The notes beneath the pieces were generated by a model. That model made no database searches. It saw only the letters and a program-made list of their open reading frames with translations, and had not been told where the DNA came from. From contig OX465288.1 in the NCBI GenBank assembly GCA_949987695.1, forward strand, positions 65,629,159 through 65,693,158: a stretch of 64,000 nucleotides of DNA, given 5' to 3'. Source of the stretch: Merzomyia westermanni. Taxonomy: Eukaryota > Arthropoda > Insecta > Diptera > Tephritidae. Numbering within the stretch: position 1 is the stretch's first letter; every line of letters begins with the position of its first letter. Shown piece by piece: positions 56,156 through 64,000 of this stretch. The translations under genes and the position numbers were made by a program.

Positions 56156-56939
56156 GTTAGAGTAGTTAGCACAATTTTTGAGAAAACACGCCGGGATCAT
56201 ATAAGGGCCACATTTAAATGATTCCTTTATAGTTTTCAGATAGGATAAAACATTTTCAGGAGAAATTATTGGACTATTATTGATGTTGTTTGTATTTAAC
56301 TGATATGGATATTTATTTAATCGAGGAAAGGTAATAGTAGAATAATTAGATTTAAAAAATTTGATTTAAAATATTGATTATCGCTGGATATGCAGTCTTG
56401 GTATTTCATGGCAGAAGGAAAACCTCTTATATTACGTTTAGAGTTTACGAAACCATAAAACGACTTTGGAGTACAGATAAGGTAGGTTGGAGTACTTTAA
56501 GTAATATTTGTTTAAACCGGATTTCTTGTATAGCTTGAATGAACGGTTCTTTTTATTTTTTAAAGCTTTCATTTCTTTAGTAAACCATGCTTGTGCTGGT
56601 TCGTCAGAGAAAGATTTACATTTAGGTACATGTTTTTCAAAGAGTCTATAAATATTATTAATGAAATGTGAAACGTTAAGTTCAATATCGCCATAATATT
56701 CAGGCCAAGTTAATTTAGACAAATTTTTATTTAATTTCTTAAAGTTGGTTTTAGCAAAATAAAAGAGACTACTAGGATCGCATGGTTTAGTTTCACTGCC
56801 TTCTACATTAGTTATGATTTCGTAAATGTTCTCAGAAGAAGGATGGTAAACATCTTCCAGTAAAACCAAAGGATCGCATCTTGTATTTAATCGGGTTAAG
56901 ATAGGGTGTAGGGTCACTAGGGTCAACTAAATAAAACCA

Positions 56940-57370
56940 CTATTTTCTTCGATAATTAACACTTTAATTCACTCAGAAGGGTAAGTAGCGAGGCGGACAG
57001 TTGTAAACGAACTAAAGTTAATATCTTACATTGATCTCTTGCGCAGCAAGGAGACTGGAATGTGTAGGTATGTATGCATATGTATATGTACAAAAATGTA
57101 GAATATTGGAAAACGGTAAGAACAACTTAATTTAACAAACGGTAAGTGCAAGGTTTCTTTACAGGGTGTTTGGTAAGTATAACAAAGGTAAGTCAGTATT
57201 TAATTAAAGGTAGGTATTTAAGTAAATTTAGGTATTTTAGACAAAAGTGAGTATTTGACAACAAAGGTAAGTATAATAAGATAGTAAGGTAAGTATTTTA
57301 AAATGTATATATATATAATTCATTTTGTAAATTCATTCTGTATGTGTATATGTATGTATTTGGTTTAGGT
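56940..57370. repeat. Cluster of GGTAAGT motifs
   Basis: No gene is seen. Ten GGTAAGT-like motifs (GGTAAGTAT, GGTAAGTCA, GGTAGGTAT, AGTGAGTAT) lie between 56981 and 57300 on the plus strand, the densest stretch being 57112-57300. Each matches a consensus 5' splice site. It lies between CR1-b and the zinc-knuckle ORF, possibly in the 3' LTR of BEL-3. Confidence 0.6.
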
Positions 57371-57377
57371 TTTCTTT

Positions 57378-57908
57378 TTAAAATTCAATAAGATTGGAGC
57401 TCATGTCTCCAACATGGCGGCCGGCCTGCTCCGATGGCGGTAGCAGTAACTCCTGCATCTCTGCCAAGGTGTTCACCGCCTTGGAAAAGAGGTTCCGTAA
57501 GCGCCGCTGGTTGTTTTCGGGTTTCTGCCGTCTCTCCTTCGGTTTGGTGATGACTACTTGCCGCTGAGTGGATTGTTTTTCGGGTTTCGATGCCTGTCGT
57601 CGTTGCCTCTTTTTCGTGACTTTCCCGACATCGTGGTGTTGCTGCCGATGAATTAGTGTGTGGTGTGCCAAGCCGCATCGGTGGCAACTGTCCCGGGAGT
57701 TGCATGCCGCCGTGGCGTGTGAGGTTGCCAAGCAATTAATGCAGTACTTGTGAGCCCGCACTGACTCGTACCGCTGCTCTGGCGTCATGGCCATAAATGC
57801 GGGACAGTACCGCAGAGAGTGCCGTTCGCAGCACAACCGACAGGTGCTGTAGTCTCCATAGCGGCTGTAACGAGAAGAAAAGAAGGGAAATATTTGTGGT
57901 GTTAGCAC
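57378..57908 (-). CDS. Gag-type zinc-knuckle ORF downstream of BEL-3 pol
   Basis: An intact frame of 176 codons; the coding part may begin at a splice acceptor rather than at Met, since TCTTCTCGTTACAG (about 57881-57868, minus strand) directly precedes the conserved domain. Three Cys/His knuckles follow: CRLCCERHSLRYC, CINCLATSHATAAC and CHRCGLAHHTLIH. These are the pattern of BEL Gags, which bind RNA. The rest is basic (KKRQRRQASKPEK) with a Leu-rich end. BEL-3 has its own, different knuckles in gag (62200-62030). I infer a captured, domesticated or accessory Gag-like protein; whether it is host or element is open. Confidence 0.65.
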   Translation of the reverse strand: MLTPQIFPFFSSRYSRYGDYSTCRLCCERHSLRYCPAFMAMTPEQRYESVRAHKYCINCLATSHATAACNSRDSCHRCGLAHHTLIHRQQHHDVGKVTKKRQRRQASKPEKQSTQRQVVITKPKERRQKPENNQRRLRNLFSKAVNTLAEMQELLLPPSEQAGRHVGDMSSNLIEF

Positions 57909-57986
57909 GGATGTAGTGGTAGGGTCGGAGCGCTATCCCTAACGTTTACATGCTACGAAGAGAGGGTTGAGGTGAGAGTCGAAATC

Positions 57987-60452
57987 CTATTTTGCGGGGG
58001 GCAATGCACATAATTTTGAGATGGGTCGTGTATAAACTCCGCCTTGAGTTCGGACATCTACAACTCGAACATTTTCGTCCGAGCCAGGATGGAGTCGAAT
58101 GACGCGTCCGAGTCGCCAGTCATTCGGAGGTATAAGGTCATCTTTTACGACGACCAGATCTCCCTCCCTGATGTTTGTCTGCTGGGTTTTCCACTTAGTA
58201 CGCTTATGAAGTTCTTTGAGGTATTCGTTTTTCCAACGCATACTAAACTGATGGTGTAGCACTTGCAGTTTCTGCCATTTGTGGATGATTGGCAGATTTT
58301 CAGAGTTGGCTTCTGGCAGTGAGAGTAGTGGAGCACCGCGGAGAAAATGACCAGGGGTAAGAGCGAGTATATCGTTTGGATCGTCTGACATTGGAGAAAG
58401 TGGTCGCGAGTTGAGAACTGCTTCGATCCGCGCGAGTAGAGTCGTGAATTCTTCGAATGTGAATTTATGGCTTCCCGCAACCTTGAGAAAATGGGTTTTA
58501 CAACTCTTCACAGCTGCCTCCCACAATCCACCCATGTGCGGAGCATAGGGGGGGATGAATTGCCAGGACAGTCCGTGGGTAGAGTATTTCTCCGCTATGT
58601 CGGGTGCGGCTTCTTTGAGAAAAGCCGGGAGCTCCTTCTGAATTGTGCGGCTGGCGCCGACGAAGGTCTTGCCATTATCTGACATAACTTTATGTGGTAG
58701 TCCACGACGACTGACAAAACGAGAGAATGCTGCTTTGAACGCAGCTGTCGTCAAATCTGAGCAGAGTTCGAGGTGTACTGCTTTTGTCGAAAAACAAACA
58801 AATACGCAGACATAGGCCTTTGCATACGAGGCTTTTCGGAGCATGGATGTTTTGACTAAAAACGGGCCAGCAAAGTCCACACCGGTAGTATGAAAGGGTA
58901 GGGAGAAGGTGGACCTCTCAGGGGGTAGTGCGGCCATTATTTGAGATTTCGCCTGTTGCTTATAGATAGTGCAGGCTTTGCAATGGAAGATGCACTTTTT
59001 CACCTTTTGCTTGAGTCTCGGGATATAATACTCTTGTTGTATCATCCGGGTCATTAGCTGTTTTTCTGCATGCAAAAATTCAGAATGGATAAAATCAAGG
59101 AGTAAGGAGCAGAATCGGGAGCTATCGGGAATAATAATAGGGCAGCGCTCGTTATATGTGAGAGTTGCATAGGCGAGCCTTCCATTGACGCGCATTATAC
59201 CGGTTTTGTCGAGCATAGGGTTCAGAGACAAGAGGGGGCTTTTCCTACTAATGGGTTTGCCAGATTGAAGGTCTTTAATTTCAGCTGGGTAAAATCTGAG
59301 CTGAGTCAACAGGATCAGACGCATCTTTGCCTGATGCACTTCCTCTTGGGTAAGGGCTACCGGTTTTGAGACATTGCGTTTTTTCACTCTATCTATAAAC
59401 CGGTGCATATACGCCACTACTCGAACTGCTTTTGGGTACGACGAAAACCTATCGAGTAAGTCTGGCATTTCAGTGGCATGGAGTACTTGGGTACGCTTTT
59501 GTTCGGGCGGAGTTATGGTTTGGGTCACAGGTTTGGGCCAGGACGTCGAAGGTTTCGACAACCATTCCGGGCCGTTCCACCATAAGGGGCAATCGGCTAG
59601 ATCCTTTGGTGTACATCCACGGGTGCCAAGATCTGAGGGATTTTCTGCCCCAGGCACATGTCGCCAAGTGGCGTTACCAACATTGTCCAAAATTTGCGAA
59701 GTCCTATTTGCTACATAGGTCTTCCATGTGTGCGGGGGTTTTTCCAGCCATGCTAGCACGATTGCAGAGTCTGACCAGAGGTAAAGTTCGTGAGGGGTCA
59801 GATTTAAGTGAGAGTGTATGTGTTTAATTAGTTTTGTGAGGAGCACCGCTCCGCAAAGTTCCAGACGGGGGAGACTAACTGTTTGCAAAGGAGCGACTTT
59901 GCTCTTTGCCACTAATAGATGAGTGGAAAACATGCTTTCACTATTCTGTACTCGTAGGTACACACATGCGCAGAATGCTTTTTCTGAGGCATCTGAGAAG
60001 CCGTGTATCTGAAAGGGTTTATCAGGGGAGAAGTTTACCCATCTAGGAATTTTTATTCCATTTATCGCGGAGAGACTTTCGCGAAATGTGTTCCATTTGT
60101 GGAAAGCGCTGGGTTTGACTTGTTCATCCCAGTCAGTTCCTTCTAACCAGAGTTGCTGGAGGAGAGTCTTGGCTAGTATCATTATTGGCGATAGCCACTC
60201 TGCCGGGTCAAACAATTTCGCAACCGCCGATAAAATTTGCCTCTTTGTGTTCGAGTTTTCTGCGGGTATATGGTCGTAATAGTATGAGAAAGAGTCGTTT
60301 ATGGCATTCCATTTTATGCCGAGGGTCTTTGTTGAGCTGGCATCGTGAAATTTGAGAAAATCTGCATCTAGGAGATCAGATTCTGGGATGGATTCTAATA
60401 ATTCTGGGTGATTTGAGGTTATTTTCTTGAGTGGAAAGCCATCTGATTTCAA
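57987..60452 (-). CDS. BEL-3 pol C-terminal part: A17/RNase H and integrase
   Basis: 821 codons. Residues 30-130: A17-type region (TLGIKWNA; LSAVAKLFDPAEWLSP). Residues 190-235: RNase H-like (VSLPRLELCGAVLLTKLI; YLWSDSAIVLAWL). Then WRHVPGAENPSDLGTR and WWNGPEWLS. Residues 470-510: integrase zinc domain (LHAEKQLMTR; CIFHCKACTIY). Residues 530-680: catalytic core with TGVDFAGPF (Asp), MSDNGKTFVG (Asp) and MGGLWEAAVKS (Glu), all present. Residues 720-815: DUF5641-type tail (LTPGHFLRGAP; EGDLVVVKDD). The frame is intact. Met 60452 is not the true start, because the upstream frame joins through a small indel near 60490. Confidence 0.9.
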   Translation of the reverse strand: MKSDGFPLKKITSNHPELLESIPESDLLDADFLKFHDASSTKTLGIKWNAINDSFSYYYDHIPAENSNTKRQILSAVAKLFDPAEWLSPIMILAKTLLQQLWLEGTDWDEQVKPSAFHKWNTFRESLSAINGIKIPRWVNFSPDKPFQIHGFSDASEKAFCACVYLRVQNSESMFSTHLLVAKSKVAPLQTVSLPRLELCGAVLLTKLIKHIHSHLNLTPHELYLWSDSAIVLAWLEKPPHTWKTYVANRTSQILDNVGNATWRHVPGAENPSDLGTRGCTPKDLADCPLWWNGPEWLSKPSTSWPKPVTQTITPPEQKRTQVLHATEMPDLLDRFSSYPKAVRVVAYMHRFIDRVKKRNVSKPVALTQEEVHQAKMRLILLTQLRFYPAEIKDLQSGKPISRKSPLLSLNPMLDKTGIMRVNGRLAYATLTYNERCPIIIPDSSRFCSLLLDFIHSEFLHAEKQLMTRMIQQEYYIPRLKQKVKKCIFHCKACTIYKQQAKSQIMAALPPERSTFSLPFHTTGVDFAGPFLVKTSMLRKASYAKAYVCVFVCFSTKAVHLELCSDLTTAAFKAAFSRFVSRRGLPHKVMSDNGKTFVGASRTIQKELPAFLKEAAPDIAEKYSTHGLSWQFIPPYAPHMGGLWEAAVKSCKTHFLKVAGSHKFTFEEFTTLLARIEAVLNSRPLSPMSDDPNDILALTPGHFLRGAPLLSLPEANSENLPIIHKWQKLQVLHHQFSMRWKNEYLKELHKRTKWKTQQTNIREGDLVVVKDDLIPPNDWRLGRVIRLHPGSDENVRVVDVRTQGGVYTRPISKLCALPPAK

Positions 60453-62869
60453 AGCTTCGATAACCTGGTGTAGAGAGTCGTGAGCGGACTGTATACTGTG
60501 TTCGCCCGAGAAAGTATATCGTCTACGTAGGTTTCGTGTAGCAATATATCATAGGCGAGTGGGTGGGTGGGTTTTGTGTCTTCTGCGAGTTGATGTAGAG
60601 TACGTATCGCGAGATAAGGGGCACAATTGACGCCAAACGTCACTGTCTTTAATTTAAAGTCCTGCATTGGCTGCTGTGGGGATCTTCGGAAGAGAATTCT
60701 TTGAAAATCTTGATCCTCTTCGTGAACGAGAATCTGGCGGTACATTTTTTCTATGTCGCCGTTAAATACGTACTTAAAAAATCGCCATTTGAGTAGGACG
60801 AGCATTAAGTCGTTTTGGAGTATAGGGCCTGAGTGTAGAGCGTCATTCAAGGAGTTTCCAGAATGAGTGGTTCTAGATGCGTTGAAGACAACTCGCACCT
60901 TTGTTGTTTTGCTGTCAGGTTTTAAGACAGCATGATGGGGGAGATAGAAGGAAAGATACTTTCCTTTATCGATGACCTCGCGGGATGAGGTTGGCTGCAT
61001 ATGGTTAAGGGTGATATATTCTTCCAAAACTTCCGAGTATTTTTCTCTTAGTTCTGGGCTTCTTTCGAGGGATCTCTCAACGCTGAGGTATTGTTGCTGT
61101 GCAGTAATACGTGAGTGTCCCAGGGCGAGTGTGCTTGGAAATTCCCTTTTGAATGGTAGTTTCACAACATATCTACCATCTTCTTGGCGGTGGGTGGTTT
61201 TGCGGTAGAGTTCCTCGCAAAATTTGTCATCTTCCGAAATAGCTTGAGTCATGGGTAGCTCTTCCTGTCGCCAGAACTGCTGGAGTATTGTACTGAGAGT
61301 ATCATCCGGACTCTCGAGTACTTGAGTTGAGAATGTATTTACAGTCTCTTTAATGGGTCCGCTGAGTATCCACCCAAATATAGTATTTTGGGCTAATAAA
61401 GAACCACTTACATCGGAATGTAGTCCGTGGAGTAGTACTTGTGGGGTGAGATCGCTGCCTATAACCATGTCAATTTTCGATGGGGTGAAACATTGAGGGT
61501 CAGCGAGTGGCAATGTCGCAAATTCCTTCAAATTTACTGTCGACACTTTAACGCTAGGCAGGAAGTGAGTCAATTTTGGCAGTAAAATTGCCTGGGTATT
61601 TATTTGGGTCTTTAGATCAGACGAGCAGAGGGTTATCTCGCAGATCCTATTTGAGTTTTGAACTACCGAACCTCCCATTCCGGATATTTTATAATGGGTT
61701 TCTTTGGTCGGTAGTTGTAAGAGTGCTTGTATTCTCGACGCTACAAATGTTTTTTCGGAGCCTTGGTCTATCAGTGCACGAATTTTGTGATATTCGCCAT
61801 TAGCTGACACTGTGACTAAAGCGGTGGGTAAGAGAGTAGTTTCGCAACTACTCGCAAAGTGAGTCGATGTAGTGTTTTTCTTAAAGGGGTTTTGAATTGG
61901 TTGGGTTCGACTTGCATCTTTTGACGTTGATGGTCTATCTGGGTCTTCAACTGGAGGTGGCGCAACGTTTGTTTTGTTATACGCTCTATTCCTCTGTGCG
62001 GGGTTTTGAGTACTGGGTTCTGGTTGAAAATGGAGAAGAGAGTGGTGTCGGTTTTGACAATAAACGCAAGTGAAATTGCTACCACAATCCTTTGCCAAAT
62101 GCGAGCAAGCTAGACAGTTTGTGCAATAATTATTGTCCTTCACAAATTTGCTTCGCTCTTGGGTTGACAGTTCTCTGAATTTTATACAGCTCATCAACGA
62201 ATGATTTGAGTTGCACAGTTTACAAGAGAACTGAACTTGGGTCTTATTCCGGAAGTTCGATTGGTTGTGGGTCGTCGAAGATCTGTGACTGAAGCTAGAG
62301 TTCGGGTTACGTGTTTTATTGGGTCTGTATGTGCCGAGTCGTTCTACCACTTCGTATCTCGTCGTGAGAAATTTGTCCATCTCCGACCAAAGTGGAAGTT
62401 CTTTTCGAGAGTCGAGGGATTGTTCCCAGAGTGCTAGGGTCTCATCAGGTAGCTTTGATGAACATAGGTATACGAGGATGGGGTCCCAGTTATCAGTTGA
62501 AACATCACTCGCATTTAGGGTCGATAAACAGTTATTTATGGTGGTTTGAATCTCTTGTATTCTTTCACCATTTTCAGAATAAACTGTGGGCATATTAAAT
62601 AGGGTCTTTAATTGGTTATCTACGAGAATTCTCCGATTCTCGTATCTTGATTTGAGTGCTCCCCAGGCTAGCTCGAAATTTTGATCGTTGAGGGAGTATT
62701 TTTTGATGATCAGAGCTGCTTTGCCTCGGGTTTTTGCTCTCAGGTGGAAGAGTTTTTGAGCTTTGGATAACTTAGGGTGATGGCCAATCTTCGTACCCGC
62801 CGTAAAAGATTTCCGTATCGCATGCAGGGACTTTGAGATAGGGTTGGTGTTCAGAGGGGGCATGGACAA
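60449..62869 (-). CDS. BEL-3 gag-pol middle part: capsid, zinc knuckles, protease, RT
   Basis: 806 codons. Residues 30-190 are the DUF1759-type capsid (HPKLSKAQKLFHLRAKTRG). Residues 210-290 are zinc knuckles (CKLCNSNHSLMSC; CTNCLACSHLAKDC; CVYCQNRHHSLLH). Residues 345-500 are the aspartic protease with the BEL-type active site ALIDQGSEKTF. RT follows from about 560 (VRVVFNASRTTHSGNSLND; FKYVFNGDIEKMYRQI; TFGVNCAPYLAIRTLHQL; YVDDILSRA). All RT catalytic Asps are visible. It ends by frameshift a few codons after the YVDD box. The first 17 or so residues are out-of-frame. Confidence 0.9.
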   Translation of the reverse strand: MSMPPLNTNPISKSLHAIRKSFTAGTKIGHHPKLSKAQKLFHLRAKTRGKAALIIKKYSLNDQNFELAWGALKSRYENRRILVDNQLKTLFNMPTVYSENGERIQEIQTTINNCLSTLNASDVSTDNWDPILVYLCSSKLPDETLALWEQSLDSRKELPLWSEMDKFLTTRYEVVERLGTYRPNKTRNPNSSFSHRSSTTHNQSNFRNKTQVQFSCKLCNSNHSLMSCIKFRELSTQERSKFVKDNNYCTNCLACSHLAKDCGSNFTCVYCQNRHHSLLHFQPEPSTQNPAQRNRAYNKTNVAPPPVEDPDRPSTSKDASRTQPIQNPFKKNTTSTHFASSCETTLLPTALVTVSANGEYHKIRALIDQGSEKTFVASRIQALLQLPTKETHYKISGMGGSVVQNSNRICEITLCSSDLKTQINTQAILLPKLTHFLPSVKVSTVNLKEFATLPLADPQCFTPSKIDMVIGSDLTPQVLLHGLHSDVSGSLLAQNTIFGWILSGPIKETVNTFSTQVLESPDDTLSTILQQFWRQEELPMTQAISEDDKFCEELYRKTTHRQEDGRYVVKLPFKREFPSTLALGHSRITAQQQYLSVERSLERSPELREKYSEVLEEYITLNHMQPTSSREVIDKGKYLSFYLPHHAVLKPDSKTTKVRVVFNASRTTHSGNSLNDALHSGPILQNDLMLVLLKWRFFKYVFNGDIEKMYRQILVHEEDQDFQRILFRRSPQQPMQDFKLKTVTFGVNCAPYLAIRTLHQLAEDTKPTHPLAYDILLHETYVDDILSRANTVYSPLTTLYTRLSKL

Positions 62870-63269
62870 TTTGAATGGGATTTACTAGGGTTTGATTAGG
62901 CTGAAGTGTATTGAGTAACTCCTTTATCCTAAGTTGTGTGCTCATCGCCGTGTCCAGTGAGGTTTCGTACGTTTCATCGCATGCCCTCCTGGATACATCC
63001 TCCGTTGTGCTGAGATGTGCTGCTTCGTACGCTGACTCCATTGCGTCTACTCGTTTGTTGAGTTCGTCCAGGTACATTTGGAGACTGGTCCCGGAGTGGC
63101 CCGTTTCTGCTATGTTCCACCATTTTTCGCAGAATTTTTCTAGTTTACTTGTGGTTAGGAGGAATTTCTTTTCCGCAACTCCGTATTCATCTTCCGACTG
63201 GGATTTAGATCGGGTTGATGCTGCAGGGGGTCTCAGGGTTTTGGGCTGGTCTTTCTTCTCATCCGCCAT
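62772..63269 (-). CDS. BEL-3 gag N-terminus
   Basis: 165 codons from a good ATG at 63269. Charged, helical N-terminus (DQPKTLRPPAASTRSKS), then the BEL start of capsid: LPACDTEIFYGGYEDWPS-like segment near residues 150-164. It meets a stop just after EDWPSP, and the next frame resumes at HPKLSK. Comparison with the family suggests a short deletion of about a dozen codons together with a frameshift at about 62780. 97 bases overlap with the next frame. Confidence 0.85.
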   Translation of the reverse strand: MADEKKDQPKTLRPPAASTRSKSQSEDEYGVAEKKFLLTTSKLEKFCEKWWNIAETGHSGTSLQMYLDELNKRVDAMESAYEAAHLSTTEDVSRRACDETYETSLDTAMSTQLRIKELLNTLQPNQTLVNPIQIVHAPSEHQPYLKVPACDTEIFYGGYEDWPSP

Positions 63270-64000
63270 ATTAAAAATCTACTAAATAATTTATTGCGAA
63301 ACTAAGTGTTTTTCCCCACTGTAATTTATTCGCAATTTTATCTGCTCGGGCCCACTGTGCTATTTTGTGTAGCGGGATATTTTGCACAAGTGGTGATGAC
63401 CGGCTTTTTTTTTTGTTGAGAGTCACTTGTCTTAGCGCTTCTAAGTACAAGTATGTGTGTACGTATGTAAAAAAGGGTATCACAGTGGAAAATAGAAAAA
63501 GAAGTGGGTGGAGTTATAATTGATTTCCAGTGAGTGTTGAGTGAAAAGTAAAGCTTAAAATTATGGGTATTAGGGTGTGCGATTTTTAGTGTGGACTTTT
63601 TCTCCCAAATAAAGCAACAATTTTATTCTTCACGAACGAATAAAATTTCACCTTCGAATAAAATATAGGAAATTTATAAATTTTCGCTATAATTATGTGA
63701 GTCGAAATTTTTTTGGGTTGGTGTTGATTTTGGGCGGAGTTTATGGTACAACCGATATTAGTGCATATATGTAGGGACACTTTTGAGTATTTTAAATATG
63801 TTGCAAAAAATATGCAACAGGGTGTAAGTGTGTACGTATATATATATTTTGCCGCAAATATATTTGGTGAGAGACTTCGGGTGTATTTATGTGTAAGTGT
63901 CCGAAAATATACGTATTGATATATGGATATAAGTACAGCTTTTTCAGAGTCCCGCTATGGGAAGTTATCCGCAAAAAATACCGTTTGGTTTCTGAGCTAC
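63270..64000. other. BEL-3 5' leader or LTR, unresolved
   Basis: No gene. This is the 5' side of BEL-3. No match to the sequence at 56940-57980 and no primer-binding site was found by eye. It has AT-rich tracts (for example 63835-63855) and ends at the window edge. Confidence 0.4.

Larger units (their letters stand above)
52920..56930 (-). mobile_element. CR1-like element CR1-b, with two later insertions
   Basis: Minus-strand pieces in order: linker upstream of RT (56926-56438), RT start (about 56435-56164 and 54520-54441), RT palm (54060-53613) and thumb (53387-53052). It is related to CR1-a (TLASRREMLGAI against TLASRRLISGL). A mariner-type derivative (54074-54436) and a hAT (54529-56155) interrupt it. 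ORF1 and the endonuclease are missing. Confidence 0.8.
57987..63269 (-). mobile_element. Nearly intact BEL/Pao element (BEL-3)
   Basis: Gag, protease, RT, RNase H and integrase are encoded in three long overlapping minus-strand frames covering 5.3 kb with only two breaks, so it is the youngest BEL here. LTR pairs could not be matched by eye: the 3' side runs into 57378-57980 and the 5' side may continue past the window end. It is unrelated in detail to BEL-1, and close to BEL-2 in the RT block. Confidence 0.88.

Overview
The window comes from an insect nuclear genome, most likely a higher fly and probably a tephritid fruit fly. The one host exon I recognise is the conserved penultimate-type coding exon of the olfactory co-receptor Orco (plus strand, 40077-40232, with both splice sites). 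Almost everything else is transposable-element sequence in dipteran families: BEL/Pao, Ty3/gypsy with env, CR1-like, R1-like, RTE, LOA/Jockey-type and I-type non-LTR elements, mariner, hAT, a tRNA-derived SINE and foldback repeats. A second possible host gene, with an unusual Cys-rich domain, runs off the left edge on the minus strand (387 to 1).

Layout. 1-387: partial Cys-rich ORF. 0.7-7.6 kb: dispersed repeats and a decayed plus-strand BEL element with LTR remnants. 7.6-14 kb: a dispersed repeat split by a minus-strand CR1-like element (about 9010-13135). 14-17 kb: a palindrome cluster and a decayed hAT transposase. 17.7-21.8 kb: a minus-strand Ty3/gypsy element with ATAT target duplications that has lost its RT and carries a Penelope-like fragment. 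22.6-23.2 kb: 3' end of an R1-like element with a CAA tail. 23.2-34.4 kb: a minus-strand BEL element split by an errantivirus-like element (23868-33250, TGTA duplications), which in turn carries a mariner (24346-25320). 34.4-40 kb: non-LTR remnants and a tandem array of 432-bp units. 40.1 kb: Orco exon. 41.6-49.9 kb: a LOA/Jockey-type fragment with a 12-bp duplication, a second tandem array (about 463-bp units), gypsy gag, an I-type RT/RNase H fragment split by a SINE, and a solo LTR. 50-52 kb: a foldback element and an inverted part of the second array. 52.9-56.9 kb: a CR1-like element interrupted by a mariner-type deletion derivative and by a hAT with exact 8-bp duplications. 57-64 kb: a nearly intact minus-strand BEL element, plus an extra zinc-knuckle ORF on its 3' side.

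The most unusual content is RNA-level. The 432-bp tandem units each carry a motif that fits a complete minimal type I hammerhead ribozyme (42 nt: every core residue, helix I of 5 bp, helix II of 5 bp, helix III of 2 bp), placed just downstream of a tRNA-like box A/box B head. A second, unrelated tandem family (463/435-bp units) has a hammerhead-like motif in the same relative place, also downstream of a tRNA-like box A. A third, weaker hammerhead-like motif lies in a Penelope-like fragment. Together they suggest non-autonomous, retrozyme-like satellites that could be transcribed by Pol III and self-cleave into monomer RNAs. This is inference from sequence alone. A second structured-RNA candidate is a set of five hairpins with a shared loop and changing stems in the errantivirus leader.
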